Shown: in pieces, positions 20,213-32,153 of the stretch
Numbering within the stretch: position 1 is the stretch's first letter
Layout of the letters: each line of letters begins with the position of its first letter
Source of the DNA: RPQJ01 sp963726665
GTDB lineage: Bacteria > Pseudomonadota > Gammaproteobacteria > Steroidobacterales > Steroidobacteraceae
Length of the DNA: 64,000 bases
Direction: 5' to 3'
Assembly: GCA_963726665.1 (NCBI GenBank)
Contig: CAVSDW010000020.1
Coordinates: 151,557 to 215,556, forward strand
Notes under the pieces: generated by a model
Told to the model about the DNA's origin: nothing
The model's input: the letters and a program-made list of their open reading frames with translations, nothing else
Database searches by the model: none
Position numbers and translations under genes: made by a program

Positions 20213-20340
20213 GGAAGCGGATCAGCGGCTAGTCAGAAGCCGATAGTGATCAGGGGATAGCGGATAGTAAAAACAGGCGGCGTTGGGCGCCGCTTCGGTT
20301 CCTGACTATCCGCTATCCGCTAGTCACCATCCGCTCTCTT
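20213..20340. repeat. GCGGATA-type repeats forming an inverted pair between lpxC and dciA
   Basis: Left copies (GGGGATAGCGGATAGT near 20253-20268) face right copies (GACTATCCGCTATCCGC near 20304-20320), so the array can fold into a long hairpin around a GC-rich stem. The right arm reaches into the end of dciA. Confidence 0.75.
20276..20293. terminator. Hairpin between the convergent lpxC and dciA genes
   Basis: GCGGCG at 20277-20282 pairs with CGCCGC at 20288-20293 around TTGGG. It sits at the centre of the inverted heptamer repeats and may end transcription from both sides. No long T-tract is seen. Confidence 0.4.
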
Positions 20341-20634
20341 CGTCGGGCTGCGGACGCGCACCCTGACCTTCCCGGTCACCGGTTCAGCCAGCTCCGCCAA
20401 CCGCTCCTTGAGGCGCGGACCGGCGTAGCGAACGCGCGCCGCCCAGGCGGCCGAATCCACGATGACGACGAGGTCTTCGTCCCGGCGGGAGGCCGAGACC
20501 ACGTGCTCACCGAGCGGCGCGGGCAGTTCGCGCCTGACGATCACGGTCAACGACTCGGCCGCCGCCGCTCGTTTCGCAAGCTGCTCCAGTCCCGGAAGCG
20601 GGCCCCCGAACAGGGGTTTCAACGAGTTCGCCAT
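20320..20634 (-). CDS. dciA: DciA-type protein (DUF721), predicted replicative helicase operator
   Basis: A 104-residue protein on the reverse strand starting MANSLKPLFGGPLPGLEQLA, with the DUF721 core AESLTVIVRRELPAPLGEHV, LVVIVDSAAWAARVRYAGPR and a basic tail (VRVRVRSPTKRADGD). DUF721 proteins such as DciA load or assist the replicative helicase DnaB in bacteria without DnaC. ATG at 20634 is preferred; the frame extends 20 codons upstream into sequence unlike the family. It is convergent with lpxC and divergent from the M23 peptidase gene, the usual gammaproteobacterial order. Confidence 0.82.
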   Translation of the reverse strand: MANSLKPLFGGPLPGLEQLAKRAAAAESLTVIVRRELPAPLGEHVVSASRRDEDLVVIVDSAAWAARVRYAGPRLKERLAELAEPVTGKVRVRVRSPTKRADGD

Positions 20635-20871
20635 AATCAATAAAAACTTTATAGAAAGCGGCAATCCATTGCCAGTCGCCGCCTCTTCCTTCATAGTCTG
20701 CGGCCTCTCGACTGGGTGGGTCTACCTCCCGTGCGCCAGCAGCAAACTGTTGGTGGCCGGCTGGTCTTTTCGTCCCGCTTGGGACGCCCGGTTCGAATCG
20801 CCGAGCATCGCTACCCCGTCTACGGGCGCGCGACTGCTTTGTCACCGGCTGCCACAGGGTTAAGAGCCGCG

Positions 20872-21786
20872 ATGAAATTCAAGATCGTCTCCAGCCGGAC
20901 CGGAAACGTCCGCCAGTTCGACCTGACGCGACCGAAAGTCCTGCTGGGCGTCGCCGTGGTCGCGTTGGTTTCCATTTCGCTGGTTTTCGGAGCCGGCCTG
21001 CAGGTTGGGCGCTTCGTCGCCGGACCGCTCAAGAACGAACAGCTCGCCCGCAAGGTGGAGCAGCAGCGACTCGACATCAAGGCCGCGCGCGGGCAGCTGC
21101 AGGGCAACGTCGACGCGCTCGCCTCGCGCGTCGGCATGATGAACGCGCACCTGATCCGGCTCGACGCGCTCGGCCGACGCATCACCGACCTCGCCAACCT
21201 GGACCGTGGTGAGTTCGACTTCGACAAGCCGCCACCCGCCGGAGGTCCCGAGGGGGCCGAACAGGTGTCGGGGTCGGCGCAGGTGCCGGAGTTGACCGCC
21301 GTGCTCGACGCACTCGAGAGCCAGCTGGCCGACCGCGAGCGCCAGCTCACGGTGCTCGAAAGCCTGATGTCCACGCGCCAGCTCGGTGAGCGCATCCTGC
21401 CGGGCGGGCTGCCGGTGATCGGCGGCTGGATTTCATCGCACTTCGGCTTCCGTTCCGACCCCATCACCGGGCACACCGCGTTCCATTCCGGCGTCGACTT
21501 CGCGGCGGTGCCCGGCAGCCACGTGATCGCAACGGGCCCGGGAATCGTCTCGTTCGCCGGATACAGGACCGGGTACGGAAACGTGGTGGAAATCACGCAT
21601 CCGACCGGCTACGTCACGCTCTACGGCCACAATTCCCGCAACCTGGTGCACGAAGGCGAAACGGTCCAGAAGGGCCAGGCCGTCGCCGTCATCGGCAGCA
21701 CCGGGCGCTCCACCGGCACGCACGTGCACTTCGAGGTCGAGCGCAATGGCAGTCCCGTCAACCCGACGCGGTACCTGGGCGGCTGA
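20872..21786 (+). CDS. M23 family metallopeptidase (peptidoglycan endopeptidase)
   Basis: A 304-residue membrane-anchored LytM-type protein. One transmembrane helix at about residues 22-45 is followed by a coiled-coil-like stretch (50-110) and a second helical segment (140-170), then the M23 domain. Zinc ligands are visible as His205 and Asp209 in HSGVDFA and His286 in THVHFEVE, with His284 as likely catalytic residue. It presumably cleaves cross-links or activates other hydrolases in the periplasm. ATG at 20872 is taken because MKFKIVSSRTGNVRQFD matches the family start. It lies between dciA and secA, the conserved location. Confidence 0.9.
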   Translation: MKFKIVSSRTGNVRQFDLTRPKVLLGVAVVALVSISLVFGAGLQVGRFVAGPLKNEQLARKVEQQRLDIKAARGQLQGNVDALASRVGMMNAHLIRLDALGRRITDLANLDRGEFDFDKPPPAGGPEGAEQVSGSAQVPELTAVLDALESQLADRERQLTVLESLMSTRQLGERILPGGLPVIGGWISSHFGFRSDPITGHTAFHSGVDFAAVPGSHVIATGPGIVSFAGYRTGYGNVVEITHPTGYVTLYGHNSRNLVHEGETVQKGQAVAVIGSTGRSTGTHVHFEVERNGSPVNPTRYLGG

Positions 21787-21803
21787 TCCGCGCAGAGCGG
21801 GCA

Positions 21804-21940
21804 GGGGACAGCGGATAGTCGATCGCGGATAGCGGATAGCGGATACGGATAGTCAGAGGGGACACTTGCGGCGGCCGTCCGCGCCCCCACAATCGACCAT
21901 CCGCTATTCACTACTCACTATCCGCAATTCACTGCCCGCT
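21804..21940. repeat. GCGGATA heptamer arrays between the M23 peptidase and secA
   Basis: AGCGGATAGTCGATCGCGG and TAGCGGATAGCGGATACGG run forward; CCATCCGCTATTCACTACTC and CACTATCCGCAATTCACT run in reverse about 70 bp later. The two halves are roughly inverted around a GC-rich centre. This is the longest array in the window. Confidence 0.8.
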
Positions 21941-21990
21941 TTCCTGTAAAATTCAGCGCTTTCCCCGCATATTTCCATCCTGGAGCCCCA

Positions 21991-24774
<2,784 letters not shown>

Positions 24775-24914
24775 AAAACAGGGGACATTCTCCTTTTCGA
24801 GAAAATAGGGGACATTCCCCTGTTTCAGGCCAGACGTCGGGTGCATGCGTTCGAAGTCTGCCTGAACAGGGGAATGTCCCCTATTTTCTCGAAAAGGAGA
24901 ATGTCCCCATTTTC
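24775..24914. repeat. Large inverted repeat of the GGGGACATTC family (MITE/REP-like)
   Basis: A left arm (24775-24835) containing AACAGGGGACATTCTCC and ATAGGGGACATTCCCCTG is the near-exact reverse complement of a right arm (24856-24914), separated by about 20 bases. The inserted unit starts at the base after the secA stop and ends at the mutT coding region. Shorter relatives lie at 26461-26585, 54822-54870 and 56629-56710. Confidence 0.85.
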
Positions 24915-24956
24915 CTGGAAGTAGTCGCCGGCGCCCTGTTCGATGCGGACGGCCGC

Positions 24957-25325
24957 GTGCTCATTGCGGAGCGTCCGACAGGCAAGGCGCTCGCCGGCCG
25001 CTGGGAATTTCCCGGCGGCAAGCTGCATGAAGGCGAGGACGCCCAGGTCGGGCTCACGCGCGAATTGCGGGAAGAACTGGGCGTGGAAGTGCACGCCGCC
25101 GAGCGCCTCATCCGGTATTCACACGCCTACCCCGAGCGCATCGTGCGACTCGACCTGTGGGTGGTCACGTCATGGAGTGGCGAGCCCCGCGGCCTCGACG
25201 GCCAGGCGCTCAAGTGGGTGAGTCCTGAACACCTCGAGTTCGAGGACATCCTCGAGGCCGACTGGCCGATGATCGACGCGCTGGTGGCGCGGAGCGGTGC
25301 GGGGACCTTGCCGCGCGGTGTCTAG
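24957..25325 (+). CDS. mutT: MutT-type 8-oxo-dGTP diphosphatase, start lost or non-standard
   Basis: The Nudix box GKLHEGEDAQVGLTRELREE followed by LG is complete, preceded by GRWEFPGG as in MutT, which removes oxidised dGTP. From the first GTG (24957) the product is 122 residues and lacks the first beta-strand. That strand is encoded just upstream in frame (FLEVVAGALFDADGR, from about 24912), but no ATG, GTG or TTG precedes it, because the inverted repeat at 24775-24914 occupies the expected start. AAGGAG at 24894-24899 could serve ATT or CTG as start, or the N-terminus is broken. The place after secA is the conserved one. Confidence 0.8.
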   Translation: MLIAERPTGKALAGRWEFPGGKLHEGEDAQVGLTRELREELGVEVHAAERLIRYSHAYPERIVRLDLWVVTSWSGEPRGLDGQALKWVSPEHLEFEDILEADWPMIDALVARSGAGTLPRGV

Positions 25326-25392
25326 ACCAGGGCGGGCCGGCTCGTTGAGCATCCGGCGGGCTGCGGGTCCCCGTCAGGTCAGCAGCGATCGA

Positions 25393-25593
25393 TCAGGTCA
25401 GCAGCGGCCGCTCGCCCGAGCCCTCGTCGTCCTCGACCGTCGACGGGATTTCCTCGCCCGGTATCACGTGCTTCTCGGCGAACCATGCACCGAGGTCGAT
25501 CATCTTGCAGCGCTCGCTGCAGAACGGCCTGAACGGCGAGGCTTCGGACCACTCGACCATGCGCTGGCAGGTGGGGCAGGAAACAATGGCCAT
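25393..25593 (-). CDS. yacG: DNA gyrase inhibitor / zinc protein YacG
   Basis: A 66-residue zinc-binding protein. Cys6 and Cys9 (CPTC) and Cys25 and Cys29 (CSERC) form the zinc site, followed by MIDLGAWFAEKHVIPGEE, the most conserved block of the family, and an acidic tail. E. coli YacG inhibits DNA gyrase by binding GyrB. It lies 23 bp downstream of zapD in the minus-strand run coaE-zapD-yacG, the same set as in E. coli and Pseudomonas. Confidence 0.95.
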   Translation of the reverse strand: MAIVSCPTCQRMVEWSEASPFRPFCSERCKMIDLGAWFAEKHVIPGEEIPSTVEDDEGSGERPLLT

Positions 25594-25616
25594 CGCGAGG
25601 TCCCGCTCGACGCGCC

Positions 25617-26423
25617 TCAGGTGCAGGTCGAGAGCGTGAAGCGCACGTCCTCGGTCGCCTGCACCGGACGATTATCCGCGTCCTGCCAGTAGAGGAAGCG
25701 GATGCTGCAGCGATAGTGGCTGCCACTGATCTCGGGATAGATGTCCGTGCCCGCAGGCAGCGAGATGCGGATCATCTGCGCCGGGACGTCGCGGTCGAGC
25801 GTGAGGTGGAACACGCCGCCGGCCGCGGTCTCCGGGCGCGAGCGCGCCTGCTCGCGGGTCATCCACAGGAGTTCGCCGACCGCGTCGCCCAGCGGGCGGA
25901 TCACAGCCAGCCAGTGCGCGAAGTCCGCGCCGCGGATCTCGTCCGGCAGGTTGAGCCAGTGCGTGTAATTGGGCAGGTCGAATTCGCACGTGCCACCGGG
26001 AATCGTGCTGCGGTGCTTGATCGCGTTCAGGAACTCGGAGTCTCGCAGCTTCTGCATGAAGAGCGCGCCGACGCTGGCGAGGTCCTCGCGCATGCGGTGC
26101 AGCTTCGTCATCAGTACCCGCAGCCGCGCCGCGTCGACGCCCGGCTTGCTGTTGAACGTCGCGAGTTGCGCCATCTGCCGTTCGAGTTCCTTCAGCACCT
26201 CGCCGCGCACGTCGCCGCGCTGGGTGATGGTGAGGATCTCGAGCAACGCCGACACTGCCGCGCGCGTCGACCACGGGTCGGCCTTGGTGTGGTGGTGGAC
26301 CGCCTGCTGGTACAGGAAATCGAGGCGCAGGAAACTGCGCATCCGCTCGTTGAGCGGCTGCTCGTAGAAAACCTTGCGGGTAGCCGGCTCCGCCGAGGGC
26401 GCGAAGGCCTCGTTCGCATTCAT
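25617..26423 (-). CDS. zapD: Cell division protein ZapD
   Basis: A 268-residue cytoplasmic protein that cross-links FtsZ filaments. Family blocks include YEQPLNERMRSFLRLDFLYQ near the start, LLEILTITQRGDVRGEVLKEL, HRSTIPGGTCEFDLPNYTHW and a C-terminal beta-rich part with SGSHYRCSIRFLYW. ATG at 26423 is chosen because the frame upstream runs through a GGGGACATTC repeat and has no homology. Length agrees with the family (about 250). It sits between coaE and yacG. Confidence 0.94.
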   Translation of the reverse strand: MNANEAFAPSAEPATRKVFYEQPLNERMRSFLRLDFLYQQAVHHHTKADPWSTRAAVSALLEILTITQRGDVRGEVLKELERQMAQLATFNSKPGVDAARLRVLMTKLHRMREDLASVGALFMQKLRDSEFLNAIKHRSTIPGGTCEFDLPNYTHWLNLPDEIRGADFAHWLAVIRPLGDAVGELLWMTREQARSRPETAAGGVFHLTLDRDVPAQMIRISLPAGTDIYPEISGSHYRCSIRFLYWQDADNRPVQATEDVRFTLSTCT

Positions 26424-26460
26424 GCGGGTATTCTGCTCTACGGCCGCGGAGGGGCACAAC

Positions 26461-26585
26461 CGCTCGAGGGGAGCTTCCCCTTTTTCCTCGAGCACTGGGG
26501 AACGTACACCTGTTCCCGGCCCCGCCTTTTCCTCGGCGTGGCGCTGGGAAAAGGAGAATGTCCCCTGCTCGCCTGGGAAGGCCCC
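26461..26585. repeat. Degenerate GGGGACATTC-family element between zapD and coaE
   Basis: It contains CTCGAGGGGAGCTTCCCC facing CCTCGAG, then GGGGAACGTACACCTGTTCCC and AAAAGGAGAATGTCCCCTG. The last word is identical to the right arm of the secA-mutT element; the rest is diverged. It fills most of the 182-bp gap. Confidence 0.6.
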
Positions 26586-26605
26586 TTGCTCTTTCGTGAA
26601 CTGCG

Positions 26606-27214
26606 TCACGCGCCTGCCAGCCCGCGATATTTCGCGTCCAGTGCCGCGACGGCCTCGCGCAGTTCGTCCACGCGGCCGGTGTTCCGGACGACGTCGTCCG
26701 CCATGGCCAGGCGCTCGGCGCGGGTTGCCTGCGCGTTCAGGGACGCCTTTGCCTGGTCGTGCGAAACGCCGTCGCGCATCATGAGCCGCTGGATCTGCAG
26801 TTCCTCGGGCACGTCCACGAGCAGCACGCGATCCACATGGTTGCGACTGCCGCCCTCGGCCAGCAGGGGGATGACGAGCACCTGGTAGGGGCCCTGGGCG
26901 GCCAGCGACTGGCGGGCCATTTCTGCTCGGATCGCCGGGTGCAGGATGGACTCGAGACGGCGCTTGGCGTCCGGGTCGGCGAAGATGCGTTCACGCATGC
27001 GGCGACGGTCGATGCGGCCCGTGGCGTCGAGCACCTCCGCCCCGAATTCGGCGACCACCTGCGTGAGCGCGGGTTGGCCCGGTTCGACGACCTGGCGAGC
27101 AATCACGTCGGTGTCGATCACCGGCACGCCGAGCGCGGCGAAGAGGTCGGCGACCGTGGATTTGCCGCTCGCGATCCCCCCGGTCAGCGCGACTCGGAAG
27201 GGGGTGGGGCTCAT
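26606..27214 (-). CDS. coaE: Dephospho-CoA kinase CoaE
   Basis: The 202-residue kinase completes coenzyme A synthesis. The P-loop ALTGGIASGKSTVADLF starts at residue 9; DTDVIARQVVEPGQPAL contains the substrate-binding Asp, and VLVIPLLAEGG and RDGVSHDQAKASLNAQ follow, all typical. It is transcribed away from the pil genes, downstream of pilD by 22 bp, probably in one transcript with pilD and zapD. No disruption is seen. Confidence 0.96.
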   Translation of the reverse strand: MSPTPFRVALTGGIASGKSTVADLFAALGVPVIDTDVIARQVVEPGQPALTQVVAEFGAEVLDATGRIDRRRMRERIFADPDAKRRLESILHPAIRAEMARQSLAAQGPYQVLVIPLLAEGGSRNHVDRVLLVDVPEELQIQRLMMRDGVSHDQAKASLNAQATRAERLAMADDVVRNTGRVDELREAVAALDAKYRGLAGA

Positions 27215-27236
27215 CGCAAGGTGTCCGCGGGGCCGA

Positions 27237-28210
27237 TCAGCGATCGAGGCCGGAGAAGTGCAGGTACCCGCCGACGATCTGCGGTCCCCACATGAGTGCG
27301 ATCCAGCCGGCTGCCGCGAGATACGGCCCGAACGGGATCGGGATGTTACGGTCCCGGCCGCGCAGCGCGATGAGCACGATGCCGACCACGGCGCCGGTGA
27401 ACGCCGACAGCAGGATCACCAGCGGCAGCATCTGCCAGCCCATCCACGCGCCGAAAGCGGCGAAGAGCTTGAAGTCGCCGTAGCCCATGCCTTCCTTGCC
27501 CGTGAGCAGCTTGAACGACCAGTACACGAGCCACAGGCTCAGGTATCCAGCCGCCGCGCCGATGATCGCGGACCACGGGTCCACCGGAATGGAGAGTGCG
27601 GGGCCCGGCTGCCAGACGAGGCTGAGCAGCAGCCCGAGCCACATGAGCGGCAGCGTGATGATGTCCGGCAGGACCTGGTGGTCCAGGTCGATCACCGTGA
27701 GCGCCACGAGCGCCCAGGTGAAGACGAGCGCCGCGGCTGATTGCCACTCCCAGCCGTAGCGCCAGACCACCGCCGCCGAGAGCACCGCCGTGCCGAATTC
27801 CACGATCGGGTAACGCGGGGAGATGCGGGCCTTGCAGTTCGCGCACTTGCCCCCGAGGAGCAGGTAGCTCAGGACCGGGATGTTCTGGTGCGCCTTGATC
27901 TCCGCGCCGCAGTGCGGGCAGGCGGAGCGGGGGACGAAGAGGTTGTAGGGCTGTCCAGCCGTCGCAGCGAGGCGCGGGCTGTCCGGCCGTCGAGCGGTAC
28001 GGCGGCGGCGGGGGCCGAGGGCTGCCCGCCCTGTCCCGGGGCCCCTGTAGAGGCGAGCATCTCCTCCGCCTGCGTGCGCCACTGCCGGTCGAGCATGACC
28101 GGCAGGCGGTGGATCACCACGTTCAGGAAGCTGCCCACCAGCAGCGAGAGCAGGAACGCGCCGCCGACGAGCAGCGCGGGGCTGGACCCGAGGACGTCGA
28201 GCAGCGTCAG
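27237..28210 (-). CDS. pilD: Prepilin peptidase/N-methyltransferase PilD (frameshift)
   Basis: An inner-membrane aspartyl protease that cleaves and methylates type IV prepilins. The N-terminal part (LLVGSFLNVVIHRLPVM) is in one frame and ends in low-similarity sequence; the rest (YNLFVPRSACPHCGAEIKAH through GYGDFKLFAAFGAW) is in another, with the switch at about 27945-28010. The two zinc CxxC pairs (CPHC, CANC) and both catalytic aspartates (LTVIDLDHQ and GYGDFKL) are intact. No ATG fits the N-terminus; a CTG at 28210 overlapping the pilC stop gives the expected LTLLDVLGSSPALLVGG start. A sequence error is likely at both places. Confidence 0.87.
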
Positions 28211-29424
28211 ATGACCGCGCCCAGCTTGAAGATCGGCAGGTACATCGCAATCACGAGGCCGCCGACCAGCACGCCGAGGATCACCATGATGAGCGGCTCG
28301 AGCAGGCTCGAGAGGCCGTCAACGGCCGCGTCCACGTCCGCTTCGTAGAAGTCGGCCACCTTGCCGGCCATCTCGTCCAGCGAGCCCGATTCCTCGCCCA
28401 CCGCGATCATCTGCACGACCATGTTGGGGAAGAGGCCGGTGTTCTCCATCGCGCGCTGCATGCGCATGCCGGTGGAGATCTCGTCGCGCATCCGCAGCAC
28501 GCCGTCCTGGTAGACGATGTTGCCCGTGGCGCCTGCCACCGACTTCATGGCCTCGACCAGCGGCACGCCCGCGCCGAACATCGTGGCGAGCGTCCGGGCG
28601 AAGCGTGCGATCGCCGATTTCTTGAGGATCGGGCCGATCACCGGGATCTGCAGCGACATGCGGTCGATGAACTGCCGCATCGGCCGTGAGCGCTTGTAGA
28701 AGTACGCGAACGTGAACGCAGTGCCGCCAAGCAGGATGAACATCATCCACCAGTTCGCCTGCATCCAGCGCGACATGTTGATGACCATCTGCGTGAAGGC
28801 CGGCAGTTCCGCGCCGAAGCCCTTGAACAGGCTCTCGAACTGCGGAATCACGAAGAGCAGCAGGATCACCGTCACGATCACGGCGACCGCGAGCACCGCG
28901 GCCGGGTAGAAGAGCGCCTTCTTGATCTTCTTCTTGAGGGCCTCGGTCTTTTCCTTGTAGGTGGCGATCTTCTCCAGCACCGTCTCCAGCGCACCGGCGT
29001 GCTCGCCCGCCTCGACCAGGTTCACGAACAGGTCGTCGAAGTAGAGCGGGTGCTTGGCGAGCGCCTGGTTCAGCGCGTTGCCGGTCTCGATGTCGGACTT
29101 GATGGCGAGCACCAGCTTCTGCACGGCGGGCTTGTCGTTGCCGACGCCGATGATCTCGAAGGCCTGCACCATCGGGATGCCGGCCGTCAGCATCGTGGCG
29201 AGCTGGCGGCTGAAGATCGCGATGTCCTCGGCCTTGACCTTGCCCTCGCTCTTGAAGAGGGTGCTTTCCTTCTTGACCTTCGTGGCGGCGATGCCCTGCC
29301 GGCGCAGGTCCCCGCGCATCTCCATTTCGGACTTGGCCAGGCCCCGGCCCTTGACCCGGTTGCCCTTCTTGTCCTTGCCTTCCCACAGGAAGGTTGCCTG
29401 TTTGCCTGCGACCAGTTCAGCCAT
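28207..29424 (-). CDS. pilC: Type IV pilus inner-membrane platform protein PilC
   Basis: A 405-residue GspF-family protein connecting the assembly ATPase to the pilus. Two homologous cytoplasmic domains are visible (AIFSRQLATMLTAGIPMVQA and RFARTLATMFGAGVPLVEAM), with transmembrane segments around residues 170-195, 220-240 and 375-398. The end LVGGLVIAMYLPIFKLGAVI is typical. Intact, 20 bp after pilB, and overlapping the pilD start. Confidence 0.95.
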   Translation of the reverse strand: MAELVAGKQATFLWEGKDKKGNRVKGRGLAKSEMEMRGDLRRQGIAATKVKKESTLFKSEGKVKAEDIAIFSRQLATMLTAGIPMVQAFEIIGVGNDKPAVQKLVLAIKSDIETGNALNQALAKHPLYFDDLFVNLVEAGEHAGALETVLEKIATYKEKTEALKKKIKKALFYPAAVLAVAVIVTVILLLFVIPQFESLFKGFGAELPAFTQMVINMSRWMQANWWMMFILLGGTAFTFAYFYKRSRPMRQFIDRMSLQIPVIGPILKKSAIARFARTLATMFGAGVPLVEAMKSVAGATGNIVYQDGVLRMRDEISTGMRMQRAMENTGLFPNMVVQMIAVGEESGSLDEMAGKVADFYEADVDAAVDGLSSLLEPLIMVILGVLVGGLVIAMYLPIFKLGAVI

Positions 29425-29444
29425 GTGTTTCCTGCCTCTCCCGC

Positions 29445-31188
<1,744 letters not shown>

Positions 31189-31383
31189 ATGGTTACGCGG
31201 CAACTCATGTCGGCCGGGTCTGTGAGTCATGTCTAGGCGGTAATCGTGCGGCAAGGCTAGCAAATGTTAAATGCTTTGGGTGGAGTCGAGACAAAATACC
31301 TCGTAAATCTGAGACCTGTGCCGCAGGTCGCCCTGGGCCGCCGGGGCACCGACGGCCGACCCGGCCCGCTGGAGCCCGGCACT

Positions 31384-31418
31384 CTAAAAGAAGGGGCCCG
31401 CGCTTGCGCGCGGGCCCC
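31384..31418 (-). terminator. Rho-independent terminator of pilA
   Basis: On the reverse strand an 11-bp perfect GC stem (31393-31403 with 31408-31418, four-base loop) is followed by CTTCTTTTAG. It lies 34 bp after the pilA stop and would separate abundant pilA mRNA from pilB. Confidence 0.88.
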
Positions 31419-31451
31419 TGTGCGTTGCACCAAGCCTGAGCTTGCGTCCGC

Positions 31452-31935
31452 TTACGGACGGCAGCTGCTGGGGCGGTACTTGCCCAAGATGGTGCTCGCG
31501 TCGGCACCGGCTGTATTCAGGCTGACGGAAACCGACAGCGCACGACCGCCGCACGACCAGACGACGTCCCCGTTCGGTGTAAGGGCGGGACGCAGCGAAA
31601 GCTTGTTGTCAGCACCCGTGATCGCCTGGTTGGCATCGTTGCCATAGGTGATAGTGATCGTGCCGTCAGCGATGTCGATGCCGACACGTACTTGCCGGTG
31701 GGCGGCGTGGTGATGCCGAGGGCGGCGTTGCTCGCCGGCCACGATGCCGCGGTCGGCGAAGTACTCGGCGACCGAGGCCTTGGTGGCCGAGGCCATGGCG
31801 AGGCCTTCCGACACCTGCGAACGAATCACGTAGTCCTGATACGCCGGGAATGGCGATGGCCGCCAGGATGCCGATGATCGCGATGACGATCATCAACTCG
31901 ATGAGCGTAAAGCCCTTCTGAATCTTGCTGAACAT
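31452..31935 (-). CDS. pilA: Type IV major pilin PilA (at least three frameshifts)
   Basis: The prepilin begins MFSKIQKGFTLIELMIVIAI, with the PilD cleavage site between Gly8 and Phe9 and Glu5 of the mature protein. The next part (VIRSQVSEGLAMASATKASV) is in a second frame, a short piece that reads SNAALGITTPPTGKYV lies in a third, and the end (DGTITITYGNDANQAITGAD to CRP) returns to the second. CGG and SSC near the C-terminus can form the usual disulfide loop. Shifts lie near 31848, 31738 and 31683. Corrected length is about 160 residues. A sigma-54 promoter is upstream and a strong terminator downstream. Confidence 0.88.
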
Positions 31936-31996
31936 TTGGATTACTCCGTTGGTTGACTAGGCTGACGGCGGCCCAGAGTGCCTGCAGTTACGAGAA

Positions 31997-32013
31997 AGCA
32001 ATATGCGTGCCAA
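31997..32013 (-). promoter_or_regulatory. Sigma-54 promoter of pilA
   Basis: The reverse strand reads TTGGCACGCATATTGCT, an exact match to the -24/-12 consensus (TGGCACG-N4-TTGC). Transcription would start near 31985, about 50 bases before the pilA ATG. PilR, encoded at 46512-47854, is the expected activator. Confidence 0.93.
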
Positions 32014-32106
32014 TGCCGGCGTCTGCGCTAACTCATTGATACTGAAAAATTATTTACGACTGAGGTCCGGCGGGCTCTCCGACTGCGCCGAGGATGGCCG
32101 ACAAAG

Positions 32107-32126
32107 GTTGTCACGTCTGTGACAAC
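32107..32126. promoter_or_regulatory. Perfect inverted repeat upstream of pilA, likely PilR enhancer site
   Basis: GTTGTCAC and GTGACAAC form a perfect 8-bp inverted repeat around GTCT. It lies about 95-115 bases upstream of the sigma-54 promoter, a normal enhancer distance, and contains the TGTC half-site known for PilR in Pseudomonas. Confidence 0.65.
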
Positions 32127-32153
32127 GATCGTCAGCGCGCCTCATCAAGGCCC

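Noticed and set aside
17743..21940. CRISPR array from the regular GCGGATA repeats
   Set aside because: The repeats are seven-base units in tandem without unique spacers, and no cas genes are present.
24901..24924. ATG inside the repeat as the mutT start
   Set aside because: As the sequence stands it meets a stop after seven codons and is not in frame with the Nudix domain.
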